Notes: generated by a model from the letters alone, not told the origin. 32,741 nucleotides of DNA from Planctomycetaceae bacterium (GCA_900299185.1 OMIV01000268.1:1-32741), one strand, 5' to 3'. Shown: positions 15,398 to 23,463, counted from the first letter of the stretch. Numbers and translations are program-made.

Positions 15398-18300
15398 TTA
15401 CTTTGGTCCCAACTGCGTGATGATCAATTCGACCGACTCTAGTTGCTTCTTCAAGCCGGCGAGTGCTTCTTTCGTTTGAGTGACCACTGCTTCGGGGGCT
15501 CGCGCGACGAAGCTTTCGTTGGAGAGTTTGGCTTCGTGACCTCGGATGAAGTTGCGGATCTTCTCGGCTTCTTTGAGCTGTCGTTCGTACTCGGCCTTCA
15601 CGTCGATCAAGCCTTCGAGCGGCACGTAGCCGTCGGCGTCGGTCAGCGTGAAACTCGCGGAAGCTGTCGGACGTTCGACTTCGGCTCCGGCAGCGGCGAG
15701 CACGGCTTTCGCGAGGTTGTCGAATTGGTCCGCGCAGTCAGTCATCTCTGAGGCAACTCCCGAAGCGCACTTCAAGTGCAGCTTGATCGGCTCGACGGGA
15801 CTGATGTTGTAGACCGCGCGGATGTTGCGCACGGCGATCACCGTCTCTTGCAGACGACTGAAGCGCGCCTCGAGTTTTTCATCGTGTAACGACGATGACA
15901 GGCTCGGCCACGATGCGATCATCACGCTCTTCGCTGCGGCGGTCGGTTCGAAGAGGCCGCGTGTTGGCGCAATCTCGTTGAGTCGTTGCCAAAGTTCTTC
16001 GCAGATGAACGGCGCGAACGGCTGCAACATGCGGATCAAGTTGTCGAGCACTGCAACGAGCACGCGCTGCGCGATCTGCTTTGTCGTAGCTGTGTCGCTC
16101 TGCGACACAGAATGCGAGTCGCGGAGCGACTCGCCTACGTCAGACGCTGCTGCTTGCGATCGCAAACGCGGCTTGATCATTTCGAGATACCAGTCGCAGA
16201 ACTCGTTCCAGGTGAAGTCGCGCAACGCGCGCGTTGCTTGATCGAACTGGTAGCGATCGAGCAGCGCGGTCACTTCAGCGACTGTCTTCGACAAGCGGCT
16301 CAAGACCCAACGATCTTCCATCCGCAAGTCGGCTTCGGTGACGGTGCCCGGCGTAAAACCTTCGAGGTTCATGATCGCGAACCGCGCGGCGTTCCAGAAC
16401 TTGTTGCAGAAGTTGCGACCGTACTCGAAGCGTTCGCTGACCATCTTGGCGACGGGCTCGCCGGTATCGGGTTCGTACTGCGGCGTCGAGAACTGCGACG
16501 TCTTCTTGCACTTCGCATTGGGGCACGTCAGTCGCGGCTTGTCCGACGGACCGCGCAGCTTCGTCTTGAGCGTCGCGGGTTTGACCATCACGCCATCGTC
16601 ATCAAGCGCTTGCGGCACGAGCGTCTGACAGTGCGGGCATTCGTAAGCCATCGGCAAACGCACGTCCTGAGTCTCGCCCGCGAACGACGCGATCGTGAAG
16701 CGAATGGCGTCGGTGCCATAGCGGTCAATGAGATCAACCGGGTCGCAGCCATTGCCCTTCGACTTTGACATCGTCTGCCCGAAGCCGTCGAGAATTTTCG
16801 GATGCACATGCACGTGTTGAAACGGCACATCGCCCATGTTGTAGAGCCCGGTGAGAACCATCCTCGCGACCCACAACGTGATGATGTCGCGCGACGTGAT
16901 GAGCACGTTGCCGGGATAGAAGTAGGGGAGGACTTCGTTCTTGGTCCCTTGTCCTTGGTCATTGGTCATTGGTTGAGAAGAGCTTGACGCTCCTGATCCA
17001 ACCATCGGCGGGTTGTGTTCGCGATCGGGCCAACCGAGCGTTGCATGCGGCCACAACGCCGAGCTGAACCATGTATCGAGCACGTCTTCGTCTTGCTCCA
17101 GGGAAAGGATCGTCTGAATGAGATGCCACCCAATGCCAGATTTAGCGCCGTAGGCTTCATCGCCTTCACGGCTGGGCGAATACAAGGTGTCTCGCAGCTC
17201 GGTCAGTAGTTGATCGGCGCGATCGGAAAGAGTGCAAATTAGGATTGCTTCGTTTGCAGTGTCCGAGCGGACTTCGACTTCGTCAGAGATTCCAGCTTCC
17301 GAGATCCATGCAGTGAGCAAGTGAAGTACCTCTCGCTCGCTCCATATGCAATTGCCATCGCTCCCTCTAACTCCGTGTGTCAACTGCCACACCGGAATGC
17401 GATGCCCCCACCACAACTGCCGGCTGATGCACCAGTCGCGCTTCTCGCCGAGCCAGTCCATGTAGGTGCTCGTGTAACGCGACGGAAAGAATCGCACCTT
17501 CTTCTCCGTGACCGCGTTCATCGCCATCTGAGCGAGCCCCGGTCGTCCGCTTTCGTGATCGGACATCTTCACGAACCATTGAGCTGACAAATACGGCTCG
17601 ACGGCAGTCTTCGAACGGTCGCTGTGCGCGAGCTCGATCTTGCGATCTTCGACCTTCAAGAAGTGACCGAGCGAAGTCATGTCCTCGACAACTTGCTTGC
17701 GGGCGTCGAAACGATCGAGTCCTTCGTACTTGCCGCCGTTGTCGTTGATCGAGCCATTGGGGTTGAGAATGTTGATCATCGGCAGCCCGTTGCGCAGGCC
17801 GCACGCATAGTCGTTCGGGTCATGCGCCGGAGTGACCTTCACGCAGCCCGTGCCGAGTTCTTTCTTCGCCAAGAGCGCGTCGGCAATGATCGGAATCAAC
17901 CGCCCGTTGAGCGGGATCTGCACCTGCTTGCCGATGAGATGCTGATATCGCTCGTCGGTCGGATGCACGCACACGGCGGTATCACCAAGCATCGTTTCGG
18001 GACGCGTCGTTGAGAATTGGATAAACTCGCCGGTTGGCTGATCGCCGTTCATGACCGGATAGCGAAACGTCCAAAAGTGGCCGTCGACTTCCTCGTGAAA
18101 GACTTCGTCGTCAGCCACAGCGGTCTGCAAGAACGTGTCCCAATTCACGAGCCGCTTGCCGCGATAGATCAAGCCGTCCTTAAAGAATTGAAAGAACGTC
18201 CGACGCACGGCCTTCGAACAGACCTCATCGAGCGTGAAGCGCACTCGCCGCCAATCGCAGCTTGCTCCAATGCCTTTGAGCTGATTGAGAATGCGTTGCT

Positions 18301-18676
18301 CGTAAGTGTCCTTCCAACGCCAGATGCGGCGGACGAGCGCGTCGCGGCCAACGTCATGTCGAGTCAGCCCTTCCTCTTCGAACATGCGTCGCTCAACAAC
18401 CGCCTGAGTCGCGATGCCAGCGTGATCGGTGCCTGGCATCCACAGAGCCTCATAGCCCTGCATGCGGCGATAGCGTGTGATGAGATCCTGCAACGTCCCA
18501 TTGAGAGCATGCCCCATATGCAATGCCCCGGTGACATTGGGCAGCGGGATCATGATGGTGTGCGGCTTCTTGTTGGGATTGGGATCGGCATTGAAGAAGC
18601 CGTTGTCTTCCCAAAACTTGAACCATCGGGCTTGAGCTTCCTTCGGCTGATACTGCTTCGCGAGTTCGGTCGTCAT
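15398..18676 (-). CDS. valS: Valyl-tRNA synthetase
   Basis: This is a 1092-residue class I synthetase that charges tRNA-Val. The ATP-binding HIGH region reads PNVTGALHMGHA (46-57), the KMSKS loop reads TMSKSKGN (635-642), the editing domain has FSTTRPETMLGDTAV, and a C-terminal coiled-coil ends the protein. It is longer than the usual 880-950 residues. Visible extras are a heptamer-repeat insert at about 567-580, a Cys-rich insert with CPHC (680-683) and CPNAKC (718-723) resembling a zinc ribbon, and a twin-hairpin insert at about 846-865. AAGGA lies 5-6 bases before the ATG. It follows cimA by 90 bases with no clear terminator, so it probably belongs to the same transcript and falls under the attenuator upstream of cimA. 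Confidence 0.95.
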   Translation of the reverse strand: MTTELAKQYQPKEAQARWFKFWEDNGFFNADPNPNKKPHTIMIPLPNVTGALHMGHALNGTLQDLITRYRRMQGYEALWMPGTDHAGIATQAVVERRMFEEEGLTRHDVGRDALVRRIWRWKDTYEQRILNQLKGIGASCDWRRVRFTLDEVCSKAVRRTFFQFFKDGLIYRGKRLVNWDTFLQTAVADDEVFHEEVDGHFWTFRYPVMNGDQPTGEFIQFSTTRPETMLGDTAVCVHPTDERYQHLIGKQVQIPLNGRLIPIIADALLAKKELGTGCVKVTPAHDPNDYACGLRNGLPMINILNPNGSINDNGGKYEGLDRFDARKQVVEDMTSLGHFLKVEDRKIELAHSDRSKTAVEPYLSAQWFVKMSDHESGRPGLAQMAMNAVTEKKVRFFPSRYTSTYMDWLGEKRDWCISRQLWWGHRIPVWQLTHGVRGSDGNCIWSEREVLHLLTAWISEAGISDEVEVRSDTANEAILICTLSDRADQLLTELRDTLYSPSREGDEAYGAKSGIGWHLIQTILSLEQDEDVLDTWFSSALWPHATLGWPDREHNPPMVGSGASSSSQPMTNDQGQGTKNEVLPYFYPGNVLITSRDIITLWVARMVLTGLYNMGDVPFQHVHVHPKILDGFGQTMSKSKGNGCDPVDLIDRYGTDAIRFTIASFAGETQDVRLPMAYECPHCQTLVPQALDDDGVMVKPATLKTKLRGPSDKPRLTCPNAKCKKTSQFSTPQYEPDTGEPVAKMVSERFEYGRNFCNKFWNAARFAIMNLEGFTPGTVTEADLRMEDRWVLSRLSKTVAEVTALLDRYQFDQATRALRDFTWNEFCDWYLEMIKPRLRSQAAASDVGESLRDSHSVSQSDTATTKQIAQRVLVAVLDNLIRMLQPFAPFICEELWQRLNEIAPTRGLFEPTAAAKSVMIASWPSLSSSLHDEKLEARFSRLQETVIAVRNIRAVYNISPVEPIKLHLKCASGVASEMTDCADQFDNLAKAVLAAAGAEVERPTASASFTLTDADGYVPLEGLIDVKAEYERQLKEAEKIRNFIRGHEAKLSNESFVARAPEAVVTQTKEALAGLKKQLESVELIITQLGPK
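16085..16139. repeat. Twin-hairpin element inserted in frame in valS
   Basis: There are two perfect 9-bp stems with 3-base loops: CTGTGTCGC/GCGACACAG (16090-16110) and GCGAGTCGC/GCGACTCGC (16114-16134). The whole 55-base unit is bounded by CGTAG (16085-16089) and CTACG (16135-16139). It encodes about 19 residues of a hydrophilic loop in the anticodon-binding part of ValRS. Confidence 0.75.
16941..16975. repeat. Heptamer tandem repeat inside valS
   Basis: Five 7-base units of consensus TTGGTCA start at 16941, 16948, 16955, 16962 and 16969; units three and four are exact. They encode a Gln/Thr/Asn/Gly-rich insert (about residues 567-580) on the minus strand. The consensus equals, to my memory, a short tandem repeat class first described in cyanobacteria (STRR2). 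Confidence 0.8.
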
Positions 18677-18766
18677 GGTGTCCTTGAATGATGAAGTGGC
18701 GGCGAAGCCAACTTGAGAGTTGTGGTTCGAGTGAGTGAAGAATCGTTGGTTGGATAGATGACGAAG

Positions 18767-20365
18767 TTAGTCTCGTCGTCCGTTGCCAATCACGATGCCG
18801 GCATCCTTGAGGAGCTTGTACTCAACGCTGTCAACCAGCGCGAGCCAACTGGCTTCGATGACATTTTCGCTGACGCCGACAGTGTTGATGACTTCGCCGT
18901 CGTTGTCGTCGCGGCTTTCAATGACAACCCGTACTCGGGCAGCGGTGCCTTCGGTGGAGTTGATAACTCGTACCTTGTAATCCACGAGCCGCAGTTGAGC
19001 TAAGTTCGGGAAGACCTGCACCAGTGCCTGACGCAAGGCATTGTCGAGAGCGTTGACTGGTCCATCGCCTTCGCCGGCCACCAAAACATCTCGGTCACTA
19101 ACGCTGAGCTTCAAGACGGCCGTCGTGATGGCGGGTGAGTCGCCGTCAGTCTGCACATGCACGTGATAGCTCTTACGGCGGAAGCTCGACGAATAGTTGC
19201 CGGCCACCTTCTGGATGAGCAGGTCGAACGACGCTTCCGCTGCTTCGAATTGATAGCCCTCGTTTTCGAGATCTTGCACTCGATCGAGGATCTTCTTCAT
19301 CAGCTCGTTGTCGTTGTCGAGTTTGTACTTGGTCGCCTTGGCCACAATGTTCGAGCGACCGGACAACTCGCTGACCAGCACGCGACGTTCGTTGCCAATG
19401 AGTGACGGGTCAATGTGCTCGTAGCTATGAGCGATGCGATTAACGGCGTGCACGTGCATGCCGCCTTTGTGAGCGAAGGCACTCCGGCCAACCCAAGCTT
19501 GGTTGTTGCGATGATTGAGATTCGCCAACTCGTAGACGTAGTGCGAGAGATCGCACAGACGTTGGACCGAACCCTCGCGAAGCATTTCGTAGCCGCGTTT
19601 CTTAAACGTCATATTGGCCACAACGCTGATGAGATCGACGTTGCCACATCGCTCGCCGATGCCGTTGATCGTGCCTTGAACTTGCAAAGCACCTGCATCG
19701 AGCGCTGCCAACGAATTGGCGACAGCGAGGTCGCCGTCGTTGTGGCAGTGAATGCCGACTGGGACTTTCAAAGCTGCTCGCACGGCGGTCACGGCAGCAG
19801 CGACTTCTTCAGGCAGCCGACCACCATTGGTGTCGCACAAGCAGACCATTGAAGCACCGGCTTCTTCGGCTGCTTTAACTGTCTTTAACGCGAACTCTGG
19901 GTTTGCTCGCCAGCCGTCAAAGAAGTGTTCGGCGTCATAGATCAGTTCGCGACCAAGGCCGGCGAGATACCCAACCGAGTCTCGAATCATGGCCAAGTTC
20001 TCGGACTCATCGACTCGCAGAACTTCGAAGACATGCAAATCCCAGGTCTTGCCCACAACCGTGCAAACCGAGGCTTTCGAATCACGCAAGGCTTGCATGC
20101 CGATGTCGTCTTCCGGCTTGCAGTCGCGACGACGAGTCATACCGAAGGCACAGATCTTGGCGTGCTTCCAAGTCATCTCGGCCGCACGCTGAAAGAATTC
20201 GAAGTCCTTGGGGTTGGAGAGTGGATAACCACCTTCGATGTAGTCGAAGCCGAGTTCGTCGAGCTTTTGCGCGATCAGCAGTTTGTCCTGAAGCGAGAAG
20301 TTGACGCCTTCACCCTGCGAACCATCACGCAGGGTTGTGTCGTAGATTTGGATGCGTTGCGTCAT
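18767..20365 (-). CDS. cimA: (R)-citramalate synthase
   Basis: This 532-residue enzyme condenses pyruvate and acetyl-CoA to citramalate, the entry to the threonine-independent route to isoleucine. It starts MTQRIQIYDTTLRDGSQGEG, with the metal-site HxH in GIHCHNDGDLAVANS, the block NGIGERCGNVDL and the motif AFAHKGGMHVHAV. A LeuA-type allosteric dimer domain fills about residues 390-525. The set fits citramalate rather than 2-isopropylmalate synthase. The ATG at 20365 is the start: the frame is open further upstream, but that extension would translate a transcription terminator. No strong ribosome site is visible. A leader peptide and attenuator precede it, and valS follows 90 bases downstream. 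Confidence 0.93.
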   Translation of the reverse strand: MTQRIQIYDTTLRDGSQGEGVNFSLQDKLLIAQKLDELGFDYIEGGYPLSNPKDFEFFQRAAEMTWKHAKICAFGMTRRRDCKPEDDIGMQALRDSKASVCTVVGKTWDLHVFEVLRVDESENLAMIRDSVGYLAGLGRELIYDAEHFFDGWRANPEFALKTVKAAEEAGASMVCLCDTNGGRLPEEVAAAVTAVRAALKVPVGIHCHNDGDLAVANSLAALDAGALQVQGTINGIGERCGNVDLISVVANMTFKKRGYEMLREGSVQRLCDLSHYVYELANLNHRNNQAWVGRSAFAHKGGMHVHAVNRIAHSYEHIDPSLIGNERRVLVSELSGRSNIVAKATKYKLDNDNELMKKILDRVQDLENEGYQFEAAEASFDLLIQKVAGNYSSSFRRKSYHVHVQTDGDSPAITTAVLKLSVSDRDVLVAGEGDGPVNALDNALRQALVQVFPNLAQLRLVDYKVRVINSTEGTAARVRVVIESRDDNDGEVINTVGVSENVIEASWLALVDSVEYKLLKDAGIVIGNGRRD

Positions 20366-20393
20366 GAGAAGCCGTGATCGTGAAAGTCGTGAC

Positions 20394-20436
20394 GGGAAAA
20401 AGAAAAAGCCCTCAGGTTCGGCAACCTGAGGGCTTT
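20394..20436 (-). terminator. Intrinsic terminator in the cimA leader (attenuator)
   Basis: On the minus strand AAAGCCCTCAGGTT (20436-20423) and AACCTGAGGGCTTT (20418-20405) form a perfect 14-bp stem with loop GCCG, followed by a U-rich tract ending near 20396. The cimA ATG is only about 30 bases further on. That leaves no room for a separate cimA promoter, so the terminator lies inside the cimA leader RNA. Confidence 0.88.
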
Positions 20437-20476
20437 GACATACTCGTTTCGCGAGAACCACTCAAAGTCGCCTCAG
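20426..20476 (-). promoter_or_regulatory. Antiterminator pairing that competes with the terminator
   Basis: CTGAGG (20476-20471) can pair with CCTCAG (20431-20426), and CTTTGA (20467-20462) with TCAAAG (20438-20433). The two 6-bp helices are separated by a small internal loop. They use the 5' arm of the terminator, so the two structures exclude each other. The first segment overlaps the leader ORF stop codon (20475-20473), so a ribosome finishing the leader would block the antiterminator. Confidence 0.7.
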
Positions 20477-20556
20477 TGCCTGTTAATAATTCGAATGACT
20501 ACCACTCGTCCGAGGACGGCAGCGGCGGTCATCAAATTATCGGCGATCAGCGACAT
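20473..20556 (-). CDS. Branched-chain amino acid leader peptide (27 aa)
   Basis: This is a short ORF of 27 codons plus TGA, beginning MSLIADN and containing the run VVVIRII at codons 18-24 (codons GTG GTA GTC ATT CGA ATT ATT), then NRH and the stop. GGAG at 20570-20567 lies 10 bases before the ATG. Its role would be to sense charged tRNA-Val and tRNA-Ile: a ribosome stalled at codons 18-24 leaves the antiterminator segment free, and one reaching the stop covers it. A similar arrangement is known for ilv leader peptides of enterobacteria. It sits between the enolase-superfamily gene and cimA. The peptide itself need have no function. Confidence 0.82.
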   Translation of the reverse strand: MSLIADNLMTAAAVLGRVVVIRIINRH

Positions 20557-20589
20557 TCTTATCGTGCTCCATTGGCGATTGCGGGCGGG

Positions 20590-20617
20590 ATCTTAGTCCC
20601 GAGGTTAGGTAGGTCAA
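20590..20617 (-). promoter_or_regulatory. Sigma70-like promoter for the cimA leader
   Basis: TTGACC (20617-20612) and TAAGAT (20595-20590) are separated by 16 bases, starting about 14 bases after the stop of the upstream enolase-superfamily gene. The predicted start near 20583 would give a leader of about 215 bases that contains the leader ORF and the attenuator. Confidence 0.55.
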
Positions 20618-20630
20618 TGCCGGTCTAAGG

Positions 20631-21983
20631 CTAGAAACCCAAACCGACGTCGGACAACGCGCCGGTGCCAACGGTTCCATCCGTAATCTGGAACATGGAA
20701 GGCAGAAGTTTCGAGTACTGCTTGTTCGGACCGGGGCAGTACTGGCGACCGTTCCCTTCGATGGCCGCAACGGTCGGAATCCGAGCGGCCATGCTGGCCG
20801 AATGCAGGAATGAGAACCCAGTGCAAGTCAGGTCTTGAACGCACAGAAACATTCCAAATTTCTGGGCCGCTGCTGACAAGCAAAGTGATTCTGAATGTCC
20901 TTTGCAGGTCTTCAGTGCGACCCCCGTGTAGCCTTGGTCGCGAGCCATCAACAACGCTTCGTAGTCGACCAGCGCTTCATCAACGACGATCGGCTTCAGC
21001 TTCGCAGCTTCATGCAGCTTGATCTCGGGATGGGCCTTGAGATTTCGACTCGTCGGCTGCTCGATGTATTGAATTCGATCGTAGGCAGCGGGGGCTTGTT
21101 CTTGGACCTTCTTCAAAAACGCCAAGACATATTCGACGTTCTCGCACTTTTCATTGAAGTCGAGTGAATACCACCATTGCTTACAGCCTCGCGCGGTCTG
21201 CGCTTCGACGGCCACTTTCTCAATCTTTACGACTCGCTCAATGTCCCATTCGAGGTTGTCACCAGCCAGCTTGATCTTGAGATGAGTCAGGCCGTCTTGC
21301 TTAAGCCATTCACCGAGTGTTACCGGCAAGTTGTCTTTGGGACGACTCGTTACGTCCGCGGCCGTGAGTGGATCGAGTGCGCCAATCAAGTGGTACAGCG
21401 GCATGCGATCTTTGGGAGTTCGCGTCGTGTACTGGTCGAGATACTCGCCTTTAAATTGGTCGTCCAGATAGGTCGTCAAGTCGTCGTTCATGAACTCCTT
21501 GGAGAGGGTGTTGTAGGAATTCACGTTATGGAGCCGACCAAAGGCGTCGTGAACAGCAGCGTCCAACGGACTGGCGGCGACAAGATGAGCTAACTTCGGA
21601 AACTCTTCGCCGAGGTGCTGCTGGTCGGCAATGGTGCGACCCAAGTGGCCGAACTCTTCGGCAAGGTCGTACATCAGCTCTAACGGGTGGCCATAGTGCG
21701 GGATACCCAGAGCGACTGTGGTGATCTCTTCCGCAAAGTGCTTCATCGCAGCTTCGGTCTTATCTCCCGAGAGCTGCATCGAGGGCCAAGCCCAGATATT
21801 GCCGATCGGCATACTGCCGAAGCCGGTTTCGTGCTTTCCTCTTTGGTTCTCGACGGTGACCTCGACGTTGATCAAGAAGGTCTTGTCGATGACTCGGCCG
21901 CCGAACTTCAGCGGGGCTCGAAAGGTGACGGGTTCAAAGGAGCAAACAGCATCTCGAATCTTGACGTCAGTTGTCTTGGGCAT
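20631..21983 (-). CDS. Enolase-superfamily (MR/MLE-like) enzyme
   Basis: This is a 450-residue enzyme of the enolase superfamily, which abstracts a proton next to a carboxylate with help of Mg2+. Visible catalytic elements of the barrel are HLKIKLAG (KxK, K236 and K238), SLDFNE (D275), YIEQP (E308), VVDEAL (D335, E336) and ALKTCKGHS (K358), so both general bases and the three metal ligands are present. The N-terminal capping domain is large. The exact substrate cannot be told: epimerase, racemase and dehydratase remain possible. The ATG at 21983 has a weak ribosome site. It precedes cimA on the same strand with no terminator of its own before the cimA leader, so read-through would also pass the attenuator. 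Confidence 0.85.
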   Translation of the reverse strand: MPKTTDVKIRDAVCSFEPVTFRAPLKFGGRVIDKTFLINVEVTVENQRGKHETGFGSMPIGNIWAWPSMQLSGDKTEAAMKHFAEEITTVALGIPHYGHPLELMYDLAEEFGHLGRTIADQQHLGEEFPKLAHLVAASPLDAAVHDAFGRLHNVNSYNTLSKEFMNDDLTTYLDDQFKGEYLDQYTTRTPKDRMPLYHLIGALDPLTAADVTSRPKDNLPVTLGEWLKQDGLTHLKIKLAGDNLEWDIERVVKIEKVAVEAQTARGCKQWWYSLDFNEKCENVEYVLAFLKKVQEQAPAAYDRIQYIEQPTSRNLKAHPEIKLHEAAKLKPIVVDEALVDYEALLMARDQGYTGVALKTCKGHSESLCLSAAAQKFGMFLCVQDLTCTGFSFLHSASMAARIPTVAAIEGNGRQYCPGPNKQYSKLLPSMFQITDGTVGTGALSDVGLGF

Positions 21984-22116
21984 GACGGCTTAGGCTCTTG
22001 GGGCTCTCTTTTAAGGAGGAAAAAACACAGGACCGGATACTATTCACGACCTGTCAAGCCAGCAAATCATTCTGGCACTGGGATCAAATTCAAGTCGAGC
22101 TACAATCCTCGACACT

Positions 22117-23244
22117 ATGGCAGGAAACTCTTTCGGACAACTTTTTCGAATCACCACTGCTGGTGAAAGTCACGGTCCCGGTAACGTCGTCATCATCGAC
22201 GGTGTTCCGCCCGGCATCGCTCTTTCGGTCGACGACTTGCTCGTTGACATGAATCGCAGGCGTCCGGGTCAAAGTAAGATCGTTACGCAACGCGACGAAT
22301 CGGATACTCCTGAGATTCTCTCGGGAGTTTTCGACGGTCGGACGACGGGGACGAGCTTGGCGATCCTGGTTCGCAACGAAGACCAGCGAAGTCGCGACTA
22401 CTCGGAGATCAAGGACAAGTATCGCCCTGGTCACGCGGACTTCGGCTTTGATGCCAAGTACGGATTTCGTGATTACAGAGGCGGTGGGCGGTCCAGCGCT
22501 CGCGAAACAACTGTTCGAGTTGCGGCTGGAGTAGTTGCCAAGAAGCTCATTGAGCAGGCCTTTGGCGGGCGAGTCCTGGCTTACGTGACTCAAGTTGGTG
22601 ACGTCCGCATGGGGCCGTTGGATCCGGCTTCGATCACGATGGACCAAGTGGAAAAGCTGCCGAATGGCGAGCCCAATATCGTTCGCTGCCCAGATGCTGA
22701 TGCAGCCGCTCGAATGGTTGCTTTGATCGACGAAATGCGATTGGCCGGAGATTCAATCGGCGGGGTTTCTGAGATCGTGGCTACTGGGATTCCAGCCGGC
22801 TTGGGCGAGCCTGTGTTTGACAAGATCAAGGCCGATCTCGCAAAGGCTTTGTTTAGCTTGCCGGCAGTTATGGGTGTGGAATACGGCGTTGGTTTTGGCT
22901 GTGCGACCTTAAGGGGCAGTCAGAACAATGACATCTTTTCCCCGACTGAACCGCGACCTGATGGAATTGGCAAATCAGGAATCGGCACTGAGAGCAATCG
23001 ACATGGCGGGATGCTCGGCGGGATTACGTCGGGGCAGCCGATCGTTCTGCGAGCTGCTATCAAACCAACCAGCAGCTTACCGACAGAGCAACGAACGGTG
23101 ACTACCACGGGCGAGCCAACGACGATTCGGACGAAGGGGCGTCACGATCCGTGTCTCTTGCCGCGGTTTATTCCGATCGCCGAAGCGATGGTCGCGATTG
23201 TGATTGCTGATCACTGGTTGCGCTGGAAGGCGCAGTGCCGCTAA
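22117..23244 (+). CDS. aroC: Chorismate synthase
   Basis: This 375-residue enzyme makes chorismate from 5-enolpyruvylshikimate-3-phosphate with reduced FMN, the last common step to aromatic amino acids. The signatures GESHGPGNVVIIDGVPPG, RRRPGQSKIVTQRDESD, DFRYRGGGRSS-type block DYRGGGRSSARET, and GGMLGGITSGQPI are all present and the length is normal. The ATG at 22117 starts directly before the conserved NSFGQLFRITTAGESHG. An isolated AAGGAGG at 22012 has no start codon near it. It is divergent from the enolase-superfamily gene. A hairpin at 23442-23463 lies about 200 bases downstream. Confidence 0.97.
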   Translation: MAGNSFGQLFRITTAGESHGPGNVVIIDGVPPGIALSVDDLLVDMNRRRPGQSKIVTQRDESDTPEILSGVFDGRTTGTSLAILVRNEDQRSRDYSEIKDKYRPGHADFGFDAKYGFRDYRGGGRSSARETTVRVAAGVVAKKLIEQAFGGRVLAYVTQVGDVRMGPLDPASITMDQVEKLPNGEPNIVRCPDADAAARMVALIDEMRLAGDSIGGVSEIVATGIPAGLGEPVFDKIKADLAKALFSLPAVMGVEYGVGFGCATLRGSQNNDIFSPTEPRPDGIGKSGIGTESNRHGGMLGGITSGQPIVLRAAIKPTSSLPTEQRTVTTTGEPTTIRTKGRHDPCLLPRFIPIAEAMVAIVIADHWLRWKAQCR

Positions 23245-23441
23245 GTAATTGTCACAGCAAGGGCTTATGCACCACCTGGGGGCTTGAGCGGCTGGACTAG
23301 ATACGTTGGGTATGGCACCGTGGCCGTGAGGTTGAACTTGGAATCTCTGGCATCAGGCTCACGACCGGCATAATCGGCTTAAGTTATCAATTGCTGGCAG
23401 TCGAATGATTTCGACGACTCCCCGAATAGGGCGTCTCTGCG

Positions 23442-23463
23442 CGGACTGATTGGAGTCAGTCCG
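23442..23463. repeat. Hairpin upstream of the membrane-anchored protein gene
   Basis: CGGACTGA and TCAGTCCG form a perfect 8-bp stem with loop TTGGAG, about 40 bases before the ATG at 23504. There is no T-run. It may be a 5' UTR element or mark the end of the aroC transcript. Confidence 0.35.

Noticed and set aside
15986-16768. Plus-strand frames opposite valS (260 codons, and 224 codons at 18017-18691)
   Set aside because: They are antisense to conserved synthetase blocks and have no recognisable motifs.
20366-20461. Upstream extension of cimA to a TTG-type start at 20461
   Set aside because: The added codons would translate the terminator stem and U-tract (giving a Phe run), and the conserved protein begins at the ATG at 20365.
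22012-22018. Strong Shine-Dalgarno AAGGAGG
   Set aside because: No ATG, GTG or TTG lies at a workable distance downstream, and aroC starts about 100 bases further on.
21998-22116. Possible aromatic leader peptide before aroC (a frame with F-W-H-W)
   Set aside because: The frame has no stop before the aroC start, there is no terminator hairpin between it and aroC, and its start would be a TTG. It lacks the parts of an attenuator that the cimA leader has.
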